Source: Prinia subflava (Eukaryota; Chordata; Aves; Passeriformes; Cisticolidae). Taken from it: a DNA stretch of 64,000 bases. Below are positions 1 through 10,781 of the stretch, one piece after another. Numbering within the stretch: the stretch's first letter is position 1; each line of letters opens with the position of its first letter. Location of the stretch: NCBI RefSeq assembly GCF_021018805.1, contig NC_086259.1, positions 868,001 through 932,000 of the forward strand, in the 5' to 3' direction. The notes beneath the pieces were generated by a model. The model saw nothing but the letters and a program-made list of their open reading frames with translations, ran no database searches and had not been told where the DNA came from. A program made the translations under genes and the position numbers.

Positions 1-739
1 TATTCTAATGAAGGCATTAGTTGATCTGATTGCTTTTTAAACATCACTGCTGTCCAGCATGGCTCCATCAGATGTAGCTGTGTTCATTATCAGGGAATGA
101 AGGCCTGGGTGGGTTTGTTTGAAGCGTGGCTGTCACACCATAAATGCAGCTCTTTCTGTTCTCCTGAACTCCTTATTCCAAGGTTATGACTGGGGATCAA
201 AAATTTGTGTTTCTACACCTTACACAAGCAGGCTGACCTTGAATATTCCTGTCGTTACAAAAGATTAATCAGTGCACAGAAAGAAACTCATTGGAATTCA
301 CATTTTTGTATCTATCTCCCTGAAAGGATTCCCACAAAGTTTCCATTAATTTCTGTTTGTTAAAGCTCAATATAAATACAAGCCTGGTAATAAGTTTCTG
401 ACTAAACCCTAAATGTTACAAACCAGCCTCAGCACACCAATATATGCTGTGAGTGTGTGTCCCCACAAACACATGCTCACACATAACATTTGGTGATCAA
501 ATATTCATGCTCAGACTTCTAAAATTCCAGTGCTTTGCTCATAGTCAGGACTTCAGGAATGACATCTTCAGCTTCTAAGTAAAGAAATTTAGACCTACCA
601 AAGTACTTTGCTTCCTGGAATTCTGAAATTCTGAAATTCCCTAGGTTTTTCTTAGAAGTTCTGACTGTTGGTCTGAGCAAGCATCTTGTTCTGGAAATGA
701 GTCGTGTAATGAGTTGTGTAATGAACACCAGAACATCTC
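1..739. other. AT-rich non-coding sequence
   Basis: No supported gene. The only small-scale structure is a period-8 TTCTGAAA tract of about three units near 617-640 and an imperfect 13-base duplication (GTGTAATGAGT-like) near 698-722. Open frames here are short and unrecognised. Confidence 0.6.
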
Positions 740-915
740 TCCTGAAGGATGTGGATGAACAGCACTGGAACAGGTTGCTCAGAGGCTGAATATTGATGGG
801 TGGCTGTTTGAGAGCTGCAGGCTGGATGAAGCTCTGCTTGACCTCCTGAAGTGGCTGTGGCAGGCCCCTTCAAGCAGGAACTGGACCGGAGCACTCCAGA
901 GGTCCCTGCTGTGGC
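740..915 (+). mobile_element. CR1 LINE 3' fragment, old and diverged
   Basis: The sequence from GCACTGGAACAGGTTGCTCA (about 762) through CTCCAGAGGTCCCT (about 893) follows the order of the avian CR1 3' region: the end of ORF2 (the 'HWNRLPREV' part) and then the untranslated end. The middle is considerably diverged, and the terminal ATTCTATG-type repeat is not recognisable. This is a 5'-truncated copy, as most CR1 insertions are. The match is from memory of the family consensus, so the ends are approximate by some tens of bases. It is older than the copies at 15378 and 32447, judged by divergence from the consensus. Confidence 0.7.
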
Positions 916-2516
916 TACACTGCACTCAGAGCAGCTACTCAGTGCCACTTCAACTAAAAACAGATTTTCACACATGCAGCAATGCAAACCAGCTTCAGAG
1001 GATGCTCCAGGAATATCCTGATTCTTTTATTGTTTTCCAACAGGCACAAGTGAGACTGTGCAGAGAGGCAAACAGCACAGCCAGCATAGCACAGAGCAGG
1101 AAGAGACAAAAGCACAGAATTGAGAAAATCCACCTGAGTCAACGCCTTGAGTGTGTTCCAAAACAAATCTTGTAAAAGCATTTCTTGGGGCGGTCAGCCT
1201 TGCAGGGATGACTGTGATTTCAATGCATGTCTGCAGGCAGAAATACGCCAGAGATAGCAAAGACATTTTTGGCAGAAACAATGCTCTCCCTCACTGAAAT
1301 GTGGAAATGACTTTCACTAGGTTAGAAACAAGCAGAGTTAAAATTAATTCTTAATGTTAGAGATTGGTAATTGACAGCAGCATGATGGAATTTATTGCTG
1401 CAAAGCTCTAAATACTTAGAATAACAATATTTAAAACATTTTCTTGAGACAAATTAAAACACTCAAGAGACAGCATAATTAAACATCCTGATGTCCAAAT
1501 CAATGTGAATTTAAAAGCATGTTTTGCAAAATAAATTAATTGTTTAGGCGAGCAACAAAATAACTTTATATTTACAATCACTGATTTAGAAGAGTTACAA
1601 AGAGTTCTAAATGTTTCATGATTAGACAGGAAATTTTAAAAGACTGTGAGAAAGGGTTAATGCACTTCAGGCAAAGTCCGCCAGTCTGGTTGCAAGATAT
1701 TCTGGAATTTCTCCTTATGTGTATCCCTGAGAAGTTAATCAGGGGTGTTATTATAGCCAATTAGGAAAGTACTGCTCCACATGGGTAGATTTTGAGGAAA
1801 GTTTGCCAGAAACTCTCCAGACAGCTTCTAACTGCTCTGGAAATGTGAAGAGTGTTAAAAATGTACCCAGTGCCAATATCACATCTTCACTGCTGTGTGC
1901 TTGGAACAAATGTCACCACCTGATATTTGCCAGGAAGCCTTAGGTCAGCTGTGGTTGTAGCAATTGTGCCCCAAACTCCCTCTTTTCTCCATTAAACTAT
2001 TTCTTGGTGAACATGGAAAACATCCCATGAAGCATATGAGAATTTCAGAAGTCAGTTTTATTTAGAAAACTAGATAGATAGGAACTCAGTAACTGAGTTT
2101 TCCTTAAAAGACGATCCAACTCTTTGCAATTGCCTGAGATTTGTGTCCTGCAAATGATGAAACAACAGAGGAAACAGCAGCAATTCATGGATCCAATGGA
2201 ATGCTGCCAGGAGGTAGTGGCTATTCATGAACAAAAATGTGCTGCTAGAAAAGGAAGGTGTCAAAGGCAAATTAAACTGAAAATCAGAGCAAAACCAAGG
2301 CAAAGTCAGCCATGCTGAAAGAAGCAGTTGTTCAGCCTCTGTTGATATATCACTTAAAGAAGTCAAAGTTTGCATTCCTTTGGTTGGGCTCCAGGCCTGT
2401 CAAAGTTTGCAGGGGGTCACAGCCTGCCCCCAGGATTCCTGAAGCAGGAGTTAGATGAGGAGGAGGAAGAGGAGCACAAGGTTCCAATGTTCCTTGCAAG
2501 GAAACACTGCAGGGCC
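916..2516. other. AT-rich non-coding sequence
   Basis: Unique-looking sequence with no gene I can support. The segment 1360-1760 is strongly AT-rich, with homeodomain-type TAATTA/ATTAAT cores scattered through it. Two overlapping short open frames at 942-1281, on both strands, show no recognisable domain. Confidence 0.55.
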
Positions 2517-2879
2517 ATTCATCCATCTCTCATCCATCCCTCCATCCATCCTCCATCCTTCCCCCATCCATCCCTCCATCCATCTCCCATCCCTCCATCC
2601 ATCCCTCAATCCCTCATCCATCCATCCCTACGTCCCTCCATCCATCCATCCATCCATCCATCCATCCATCCATCCATCCATCCATCCCTCCATCCATCTC
2701 TCCATCCATCCATCCATCCATCCATCCATCCATCCATCCATCCATCCATCCATCCATCCATCCATCCATCCATCCATCCATCCATCCATCCATCCCTCCA
2801 TCCATCTCTCCATCCATCCATCCATCCATCCATCCATCCATCCATCCATCCATCCATCCATCCATCCATCCATCCATCC
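2517..2879. repeat. (CCAT)n tetranucleotide microsatellite, about 360 bp
   Basis: An imperfect lead-in (2517-2640, with CTC and TAC interruptions) passes into nearly pure CATC/CCAT units up to 2879. Two identical interruptions, CCCTCCATCCATCTCTCC, start at 2686 and 2794, exactly 108 bases (27 units) apart. This shows a block duplication inside the array. The tetramer carries no stop codon in several frames on either strand, so the Pro-Ser-Ile-His-type and Met-Asp-Gly-Trp-type frames across it are artefacts. Confidence 0.97.
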
Positions 2880-3500
2880 CCTCAGACTGCTGAGCCGACC
2901 CCAGGAATCCTGCTTTAGGAAGGGTCAGAGCAGGGCCTGCTGTGGAGCCAGCCCAGGGGTCAGATCCTGGGGTGCCCGAGCCGCAGTCGCGCGGCTCCTG
3001 CTCCAGCTGGAGCCCATCCAGGTCGTTCTGCAGCACGGCAGGATGGCAGGACAGTAGGAAGGAAAAAACCTTCTAAAACAACCCATAAAACTTCAGTGTG
3101 AGGAGGAATATGGATTTTCTTCTTTAATACTGCAGCTGCTTGATGGGGATTACACACAACCCAAAGCAGCTTGTCCAGAGTAAAGCTGGCTGAGCATTCC
3201 CCAGAAAAGGAATTCTGTTGGGTTGCTCCAGTCAGAATGTTTCAGAAGAACATAATGGTTTGGGTTCCTTCTCTATCAGAAGTGCCTTCCTGCTGCACAC
3301 TGCGTTTCCAGGAAAGCCACATCCCAGACCCGCAGCTCCATCCCAGGGGCAGGACGAGTCTGGCTGTCCCCACATCCAGGCTGGCTCCAGGCATTTCCCC
3401 TGCCCACACCCCAATTCCTGCTGGGACTGAGGGCTCGGGGGATGCCATGTGTCACCTTGGGCAGGATGTGGCTGCACGGTTCCTTGCTGGGCCCTTTGTT
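2880..3500. other. GC-rich non-coding block after the microsatellite
   Basis: Noticeably more GC- and CpG-rich than its surroundings, especially 2960-3010, which contains a short CGAGCCGCAGTCGCGCGG stretch. It does not match a repeat I can name. Several short frames are open on both strands, as expected for GC-rich DNA, but none has recognisable protein features. Confidence 0.5.
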
Positions 3501-6500
3501 GTAGTGGCTGCCTCAATGCATTAATCTTCTCCAGCCAACTGTGCCTTGCATTATCAATCTCTCATTAACATATCCCCTTTTTCCTGAGCATTGGGGTTGT
3601 TTTTTTTAATACAAGGATTAGTGCAGCTGTGTCTCATCAGACCTCTTGTGTCTTTTTCTGGGACTTTGTAAGGGACCCTGTTTAAAGACTCTCTGTTGCT
3701 CTCTTCTGCTTTTCCTTCTATGTTGCCACTGAATATTAAGAATCTCATTGTTTCCTTTTATAATTATGTTAGTGCTTGGGCACTTTAAACAAAAAGAAAG
3801 TAGTTTTTACTGAATCCTTCCTTCCCTCCTCACCACCCCCCTCACATTTTGGAAACGCACAGCATGGTTTTAGAAGCCTCGACAGACAAAGTGCTTCTGG
3901 GTTCTCTTGCACAAACATCTGCTGATCTCGTTGTTTTCACAGATTAATCCTCCCTAATTGAGCTGTAACTTTGAACAGAGCTTCTATTCACAAAGAAGGA
4001 CCTGCCCACCCCTCGCTGTGGTGCCTTTTCTATCTGTAGGTAGAAAGACAAGACAAGGTTGCAAAAAGATCATAAGATTAAAGCCATTAGAGCGTCCACT
4101 GCTGAATAAACCCACTGGCCAGACAGATGAAATGCAACCCGAAGAAAAGCCATCTAAAAAGGTCTGAAAATTCTTCTATTCATAGCACAAACTATCCTTA
4201 GTTTTATTTTTAACTGACTTGTTGACTTACAGCCTTCACCTGCTGAATACAGTTATCTAATAAGCAGGAGGTAGTGGCCATACAATAGACTTTTAAAGCT
4301 ATACATTTATTGATATGTACATTTTTCTTAAATGGCATTTTCATATTGAAGCACCCCTCCAAATTCAGGAATTTTGTGCAGTGGTGTTTTTAAAACCTCA
4401 GAAGCAGTTTAGGGATCTTTGTCCTCTATAGCCACAGACTATCTGAATTGCTCCAGAGAACCACATAACAAAACTTCCCTTTTTTTTTGTAAGTGACTAC
4501 TCATAGAATGCAGATATTTTCATTCAATGTCATCACAGAATGCTTTATAACTATAGGAAAGAAAATTAGGAGATATATTTGTAACACAAACCGCTAAATA
4601 CTTTCAGCTGGCAACACTATGTCCTTGCATGAAAATCATCCTATTACATTCCATGACTGTGCATGAAATGTAAAGCTCATGGCTCCTGTAAGAGACAAAA
4701 GGTGGGAAAAAAATAAATACCAAAATGATTTGTGTTGCCGCAAGAAATAAGGCTAACATTTGCTTTCCTTGATCCTTCTGCTCCCTTCTCTACAACAAGG
4801 TAGAATGCAAAATTTTATTTAGTCTTTGCAGATATTTCTATTTGCCCAACCTCTCAGAAATACCAGATGATTCCTAGAAAAACATTTTAATTTGATAACC
4901 CTAAGAACAGGAGATTGAAAGAGATCATGTGAAGAGGGCTAAAAAGAGGGTTCATTTTTATTTCAGGGATGAAAACATGTTAATGTCAATGAGCAGTTAG
5001 CAGTGCATCTGGCCATATACAGAAATAACAGTTCCACAGAGCTCTAGCCAGGAATTTTATCAATTATGTAGGATCTGAATGTGAATGGAAGGCAAGGAAC
5101 AGATTTTCAGTGCTCTGATGTGCTCACAGTGTAACATCTCACGTGCCACTTTCTTCCACCTTTGTGTTGAGATTTCATCCTCAGGGGTGTGAGAAATACC
5201 TGAATGAACTTGGGCACCACCTGAAGAATTCAGCTTCTCCACAGTGACATTATTGGCTCTTTTGATGCACAACAAAAATGTCCCCAGAAGAATTTGGCAG
5301 CTGTTCTGAGCAAGATAATGATTTATGTACTTATCCTTAACTGGTCAAAAAATCCCTTTAACACACAAAGTTTTCTTTGGAAATTTCTTCTTTGCATGTG
5401 CCAAAGAAGAAATTCTCCTTGAAAATGGACTGTGATGCACCAGTGTTCAGAACCATATAAAGTAAACCACCACCAAAACAAGAAATGGTTTACCTAGGAG
5501 AGAAGATGGGAGCTGCAATGTGCTGTGTTCCTGGAAACAGTGAGACAAGAAAAAATGCCACTGGAAAATGATTTTTTACATGGCCCTTCCAACATTCAGC
5601 CTCTCTTAGTACACCTAGATTCATATTTTCCTTCCTTTTGTACTAAATAATTTCCCTGTGAGCCACCTATTGCCCTTGATGTAGGAGGGAGTGGTGCGCC
5701 CAAACTGAGGACAATCTATTGCTCCTCAGATCTACAGCTGGGTTTTTTCCAGCTATTTTTGAGGCCTGGCCATAAATTCATGGAAAAAAACCTTGAAATT
5801 TACTATCTTGTCCTGAGATACCTGTGAAATGTATGAGAGTTTTTACAATTCATAAAGTAAAATAGGGATGATTTACAGTGCTGTGCAGTGGCTGGTGACA
5901 GCCAAGGACACCCGCGGCATGCTGCTCCTGTACCACAGCCCATAAAAAATGCTGCAGGTCCTCCCAGAAAGGGAATCCAGCCCTCCCAGCACCCCTGTGG
6001 CTGTGGGAGCTGTTCCTGGGAGGCAGGGATGGGGTTTAAATCCGTGGTTGCTCCTGTCCCTGCTCCCCACAGCCCCGGGGAGCTGACAGGCTCTGCACGA
6101 GTCAAGCGTTCACCTCCTGTTCCCCTGCCCTGCTGAGGACCAGCACAAGGACTGGCACAACTGGGCTGGAGCTGCAGGGGGACTTCTCCTGAGAGTCCCC
6201 TCATGCTGCTGCCGGTAAATCCCAATTCACTGCTCAGTCCAGGAGAAGGGACCCTGTTAAGAGCTGGAACAATCCCATATTCTCCCATCAGTGTCACTGG
6301 GGGCTGTAAAATCCCTGCACATACTGCCTTCTGCAAGCTTGATTTCTTTCCTGACCTGACAATGAAGTGCCTGCTCTTTTCCTGCAGGAATAGTTTTTGT
6401 GAGGGACCAGTGGGCAGCTATAACTTAGGTTTTATTAGATCCAAACTGTCACAACTGAGCACCCTCACCTTATTTATGTGACCAGGAGGATAAATTCTCT

Positions 6501-6861
6501 TTCCATCCTTCCATGACGTTGTCTTCAGGGCTGTGCAGATATTAACCACACTTTCCAAGCATTTTTCCCAGAAACCAGGAGCAGAGGAAGCTGATCCAAC
6601 CGGAGACTGAGTGTGCTCCTCGTTCCATACAGTGTAGCTGGGAAAGAGGAACAAAGCAGTGCCATTTTTCTAAAGTTTTTGGGAATCTGGCTGCCCATAA
6701 TGGAAAAAGAGGGAGCTGCGTGGAGTTTCTCCTGCTTCCTGAGGGATCCCAGGGGATCAGGGCTGCTTGGCAGGGTCACACCTGGAGGAACGACGACTCC
6801 TACCTTAGGAAAACCATTTTCATCCCCTGTTCACCACACACACTTCCTGCCTCACATATTG
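3501..6861. other. Non-coding sequence, no gene seen
   Basis: 3501-5860 is AT-rich unique sequence. 5880-6250 is GC-richer and carries a minus-strand open frame (5803-6336, 177 codons) rich in Gly, Pro and Ser, with no recognisable motif. I treat that frame as chance. No splice-flanked exon or RNA gene could be supported. Confidence 0.5.
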
Positions 6862-6925
6862 TATCATATCATATCATATCATATCATATCATATCATATC
6901 ATATCATATCATATCATATCATGTC
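6862..6925. repeat. (ATATC)n pentanucleotide microsatellite
   Basis: About 13 units of ATATC/TATCA, ending in slightly degenerate copies (ATGTC, ATACC). It directly abuts the period-7 palindrome, and its ATATC unit resembles the right arm of that palindrome with an AT dinucleotide removed. This suggests a common slippage origin. Confidence 0.95.
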
Positions 6926-6930
6926 ATACC

Positions 6931-7224
6931 ATATATGATATATGATATATGATATATGATATATGATATATATGATATACATATGATATATATATATGAT
7001 ATACATATATATATGATATATGATATATGATATATGATATATGATATATGATATATGATATATGATATATGATATATCATATATCATATATCATATATCA
7101 TATATCATATATCATATATCATATATCATATATCATATATCATATATCATATATCATATATCATATATCATATATCATATATCATATATCATATATCATA
7201 TATCATATATCATATATCATATCA
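6931..7224. repeat. AT-rich palindrome made of two inverted period-7 arrays
   Basis: The left half (6931-7074) consists of ATATGAT units. It is irregular to about 7010 and perfect from about 7011. The right half (7075-7224) consists of ATATCAT units, the reverse complement. The dyad axis lies between 7074 and 7075, and GATATATGATATATC-type sequence at 7064-7085 is a perfect inverted repeat. The perfectly paired arm is roughly 64 bases long, with imperfect pairing extending to nearly 145 bases per arm. Such structures can extrude as cruciforms or hairpins. Confidence 0.95.
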
Positions 7225-8910
7225 TTGGCTGTGCATACACCAATGTCTTCAGGACCTCACTCTTTCGTCTTAGCAGCTATTTCCAACCTGGTGAAGAAGA
7301 TGCTACGTTTAAATTCCTTAAGGGGAACTTTTTTAAAGAATTTAATTTCAGACACACAGCACAAAATCGTTACAAATAACTTAATGTCATTTATAAAGCC
7401 AGTGACAAGCCTGTGTTTTGAGAACTGAATTCATCACAGGACCTCAAATAGGTTGAGTTTTCAGCAAACAGATTTGGCAGTGGCAGTCACAGCTGCTCCA
7501 GGAGCTACAGGTCACCCCTGAACCTCATCAGGTGAGGCAACAATTCTTTCTGTTCACTGCCTTCATCGGCTCGGGGAAGGAAGGATGAAGGGCTTTGAAT
7601 GATCATCTATATTTTTTTATCCACGACTATCACAGCAGCACGTTACCTCTACATGCAGGAGGAATTCCCAGTCACAGGACCAGAACTGCCACATCCCCAC
7701 ATAGCTTTACTCCAGACAAAGTGAGCTACACAAGATTTCCTCTCTGTTTCTCCATTTGTAAAAAGATAAAATAAAATGGAGAAACAAACAACCCTCACTT
7801 AAAGCCCTCAAATTAAGCAATGCAAGGGTTAAACAGATAATATTTTAGTGAGCTTAGAAAACAATGTCTGATGATCTAATGCTCTCCTTCCTCGACAGAT
7901 GGCTCAGAAGAAATCTGGGAAGCCTTACCCATGGAAAAAATCACTAGCCTTAAGAACAATTCATATAACATATCTGAACACATGGCTGCCTTTCAACACT
8001 TATGCTTAACTGGGAAAAGGATTCAAAAGCCATCATCCCCGAGGAGCTTTTCTCTTTGCAAAGATCCCATGTTGCTCTCTTCTCCCTCTCCTCAAACACA
8101 GGCTTGCCACGCTCTTTACTGAGCTGAGGGACTGAAATAAAACCAGCATCTCTATTACCTTGTAAAATGTTGTGATACTGCTTGGTAATTTTACAGATAA
8201 GAACTTACTACTATGAATGAATAGCCTCCAAGTATTATGACTGTTGGCAGAGTGGATGAAGATTTTTCAACAAAAGCAGCTTGGGGAAAAAATGGACATA
8301 AGAAAACATCTCAGTTCACTAGTCAAAATTAAAAAAAAAAAAAAAGAGTCAAAATTTTGCAGCTCCCTGAAACTAATATTTAATCAAAATTGAATTCAGG
8401 TATACATTTAAATAAAATTATTTCAATATAAACAGTGTAAAAATATTTCCATTTAATCTCTTGTTCATTGTTCAATAAAATCTTACAATTTCTCACAACT
8501 ACGAAGCACCAATAAGAATGACAGTCTGCCCAAGGGTGAGGCATTTTGGCATTTTCAGTAATCCAAGCCCTCACCCTCAAACTTTTCCAGTCACTGCCCC
8601 GTGCCCAGGTATGGTGCAGCCTTTGCCATGCTCATATTGATCCTTCAATCCCATACAACTATGGAGCAATCCCATTTTCTATTCATGAACTGATTGCTGT
8701 CTGTCCCTAACTGCTCTGCGGATCCCTGATGGCCCTGTATGTGTGGAGTGACCAGCACAGCCCCAGCACACGCTGTCCGTGGCTGTAAATCACCCCCAGT
8801 GTCCCCACACCAACCCTGCCTGTGCTGGCACCAGCGTCCCAGGGCAGCAAACCCTGTGAGGCTGTGCCCCAGGCAGCTGGGGACAGCCTGTGTGAAACCA
8901 GCTCCTCCAG
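7225..8910. other. Non-coding sequence, no gene seen
   Basis: AT-rich and unremarkable up to about 8690. From about 8690 to 8910 it becomes GC-richer and leads into the large minisatellite without a sharp boundary. A poly-A run lies at about 8331-8346. No exon or RNA gene could be supported. A short frame beginning ATGGCTCAGAAG at 7900 follows a CAG but ends quickly and matches nothing I recognise. Confidence 0.5.
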
Positions 8911-10781
8911 CTCCTGTGGGCATTGTCCTGTGGGAACACTGTCCTGTGGGCATTGTCCTGTGGGTACATTGTCCTGTGGGTACATTGTCCTGTGGGCACA
9001 CTGTCCTGTGGGCACATTGTCCTGTGGTCATTGTCCTGTGGGCACATTGTCCTGTGGGTACATTGTCCTGTGGGTACATTGTCCTGTGGTCACACTGTCC
9101 TGTGGGCATTGTCCTGTGGGCATTGTCCTGTGGGCACATTGTCCTGTGGTCACACTGTCCTGTGGGCATTGTCCTGTGGGCATTGTCCTGTGGGCATTGT
9201 CCTGTGGGCACATTGTCCTGTGGTCAGACTGTCCTGTGGGCACATTGTCCTGTGGGCATTGTCCTGTGGGCACATTGTCCTGTGGTCAGACTGTCCTGTG
9301 GGCACACTGTCCTGTGGGCATTGTTCTGTGAGCACACTGTCCTGTGGGCATTGTCCTGTGGGCATTGTCCTGTGGGCATTGTCCTGTGGGTACATTGTCC
9401 TGTGGGCATTGTCCTGTGGGCATTGTCCTGTGGGCACATTGTCCTGTGGGCATTGTCCTGTGGGCATTGTCCTGTGGGCACACTGTCCTGTGGGTACATT
9501 GTCCTGTGGGCATTGTCCTGTGGGCATTGTCCTGTGGGCACATTGTCCTGTGGGCATTGTCCTGTGGGCATTGTCCTGTGGTCACACTGTCTTGTGGGCA
9601 CATTGTCCTGTGGGCATTGTCCTGTGGGCACACTGTCCTGTGGGCACATTGTCCTGTGGGCATTGTCCTGTGGTCATTGTCCTGTGGGCATTGTCCTGTG
9701 GGCACACTGTCCTGTGGGCACATTGTCCTGTGGGCACACTGTCCTGTGGGCACACTGTCCTGTGGGTACATTGTCCTGTGGGCACATTGTCCTGTGGGCA
9801 TTGTCCTGTGGGCATTGTCCTGTGGGCACATTGTCCTGTGGGCACATTGTCCTGTGGGCATTGTCCTGTGGGCATTGTCCTGTGGGCATTGTCCTGTGGG
9901 CACATTGTCCTGTGGGCATTGTCCTGTGGTCATTGTCCTGTGGGCATTGTCCTGTGGGCACATTGTCCTGTGGTCACACTGTCCTGTGGGCATCGTCCTG
10001 TGGGCATTGTCCTGTGGGCACACTGTCCTGTGGGCATTGTCCTGTGGGCACACTGTCTTGTGGGCACATTGTCCTGTGGGCATTGTCCTGTGGGCATTGT
10101 CCTGTGGGCACATTGTCCTGTGGTCATTGTCCTGTGGGCATCGTCCTGTGGGCATTGTCCTGTGGGCACACTGTCCTGTGGGCATTGTCCTGTGGGTACA
10201 TTGTCCTGTGGGCACACTGTCCTGTGGGCATTGTCCTGTGGGTACCTTGTCCTGTGGGCACATTGTCCTGTGGGCATTGTCCTGTGGGCATTGTCCTGTG
10301 GGCACATTGTCCTGTGGGCACACTGTCCTGTGGGCATTGTCCTGTGGGCACATTGTCCTGTGGGCACACTGTCCTGTGGGCACATTGTCCTGTGGGCATT
10401 GCCCTGATGGCCACACTGTCCTGTGGGCACACTGTCCTGTGGGCATTGTCCTGTGGGCACATTGTCCTGTGGGCATTGTCCTGTGGGCACATTGTCCTGT
10501 GGGCACACTGTCCTGTGGGCATTGTCCTGTGGGCACATTGTCCTGTGGGCATTGCCCTGATGGCCACACTGTCCTGTGGGCACACTGTCCTGTGGGCATT
10601 GTCCTGTGGGCACATTGTCCTGTGGGCATTGTCCTGTGGGCACATTGTCCTGTGGGCACATTGTCCTGTGGGTACATTGTCCTGTGGGCATTGTCCTGTG
10701 GGCATTGCCCTGATGGCCACACTGTCTTGTGGTCACACTGTCCTGTGGTCACACTGTCCTGTGGTCACACTGTCCTGTGGG
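8911..10781. repeat. 14/16-bp minisatellite, about 1.87 kb, roughly 125 units
   Basis: Units are CATTGTCCTGTGGG (14 bases) and CACATTGTCCTGTGGG or CACACTGTCCTGTGGG (16 bases). Minor variants contain TACATTG, TGGTCA, TGGTCAGA or CATCG. The 14- and 16-base forms differ by one CA dinucleotide. Higher-order structure is visible: 9061-9120 and 9121-9180 differ at one base (60-base period), TGGTCAGA recurs at 9223 and 9283 (about 60-62 bases), and GCCCTGATGG recurs at 10401, 10554 and 10707 (exactly 153 bases). The units contain no stop in any frame on either strand, which explains the very long open frames here (up to 691 codons). There is no sign that these are translated. Confidence 0.97.
10401..10720. 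repeat. 153-bp higher-order repeat at the right end of the minisatellite
   Basis: Two consecutive 153-base blocks begin with the diagnostic GCCCTGATGGCCACACTGTC (10401, 10554), and a third truncated block begins at 10707. The first two blocks have nearly the same order of 14- and 16-base units and differ mainly in one unit near the end (16,14 swapped) and a GGGTACA variant. This marks recent block amplification at the right flank. Confidence 0.92.

Noticed and set aside
5803..6336. Minus-strand open frame of 177 codons as a gene
   Set aside because: Rich in Gly, Pro, Ser and Ala with no recognisable motif, in a GC-rich patch where frames are open on both strands. No exon-like boundaries support it.
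7890..8030. Start exon after a CAG at 7899
   Set aside because: The frame beginning ATGGCTCAGAAG closes after a few dozen codons and matches no protein I recognise. There is no GT-type donor in a convincing place.
8911..10781. CRISPR array
   Set aside because: The repeat units are 14-16 bases and directly adjacent, with no unique spacers. The setting is a vertebrate genome, and this is a minisatellite.
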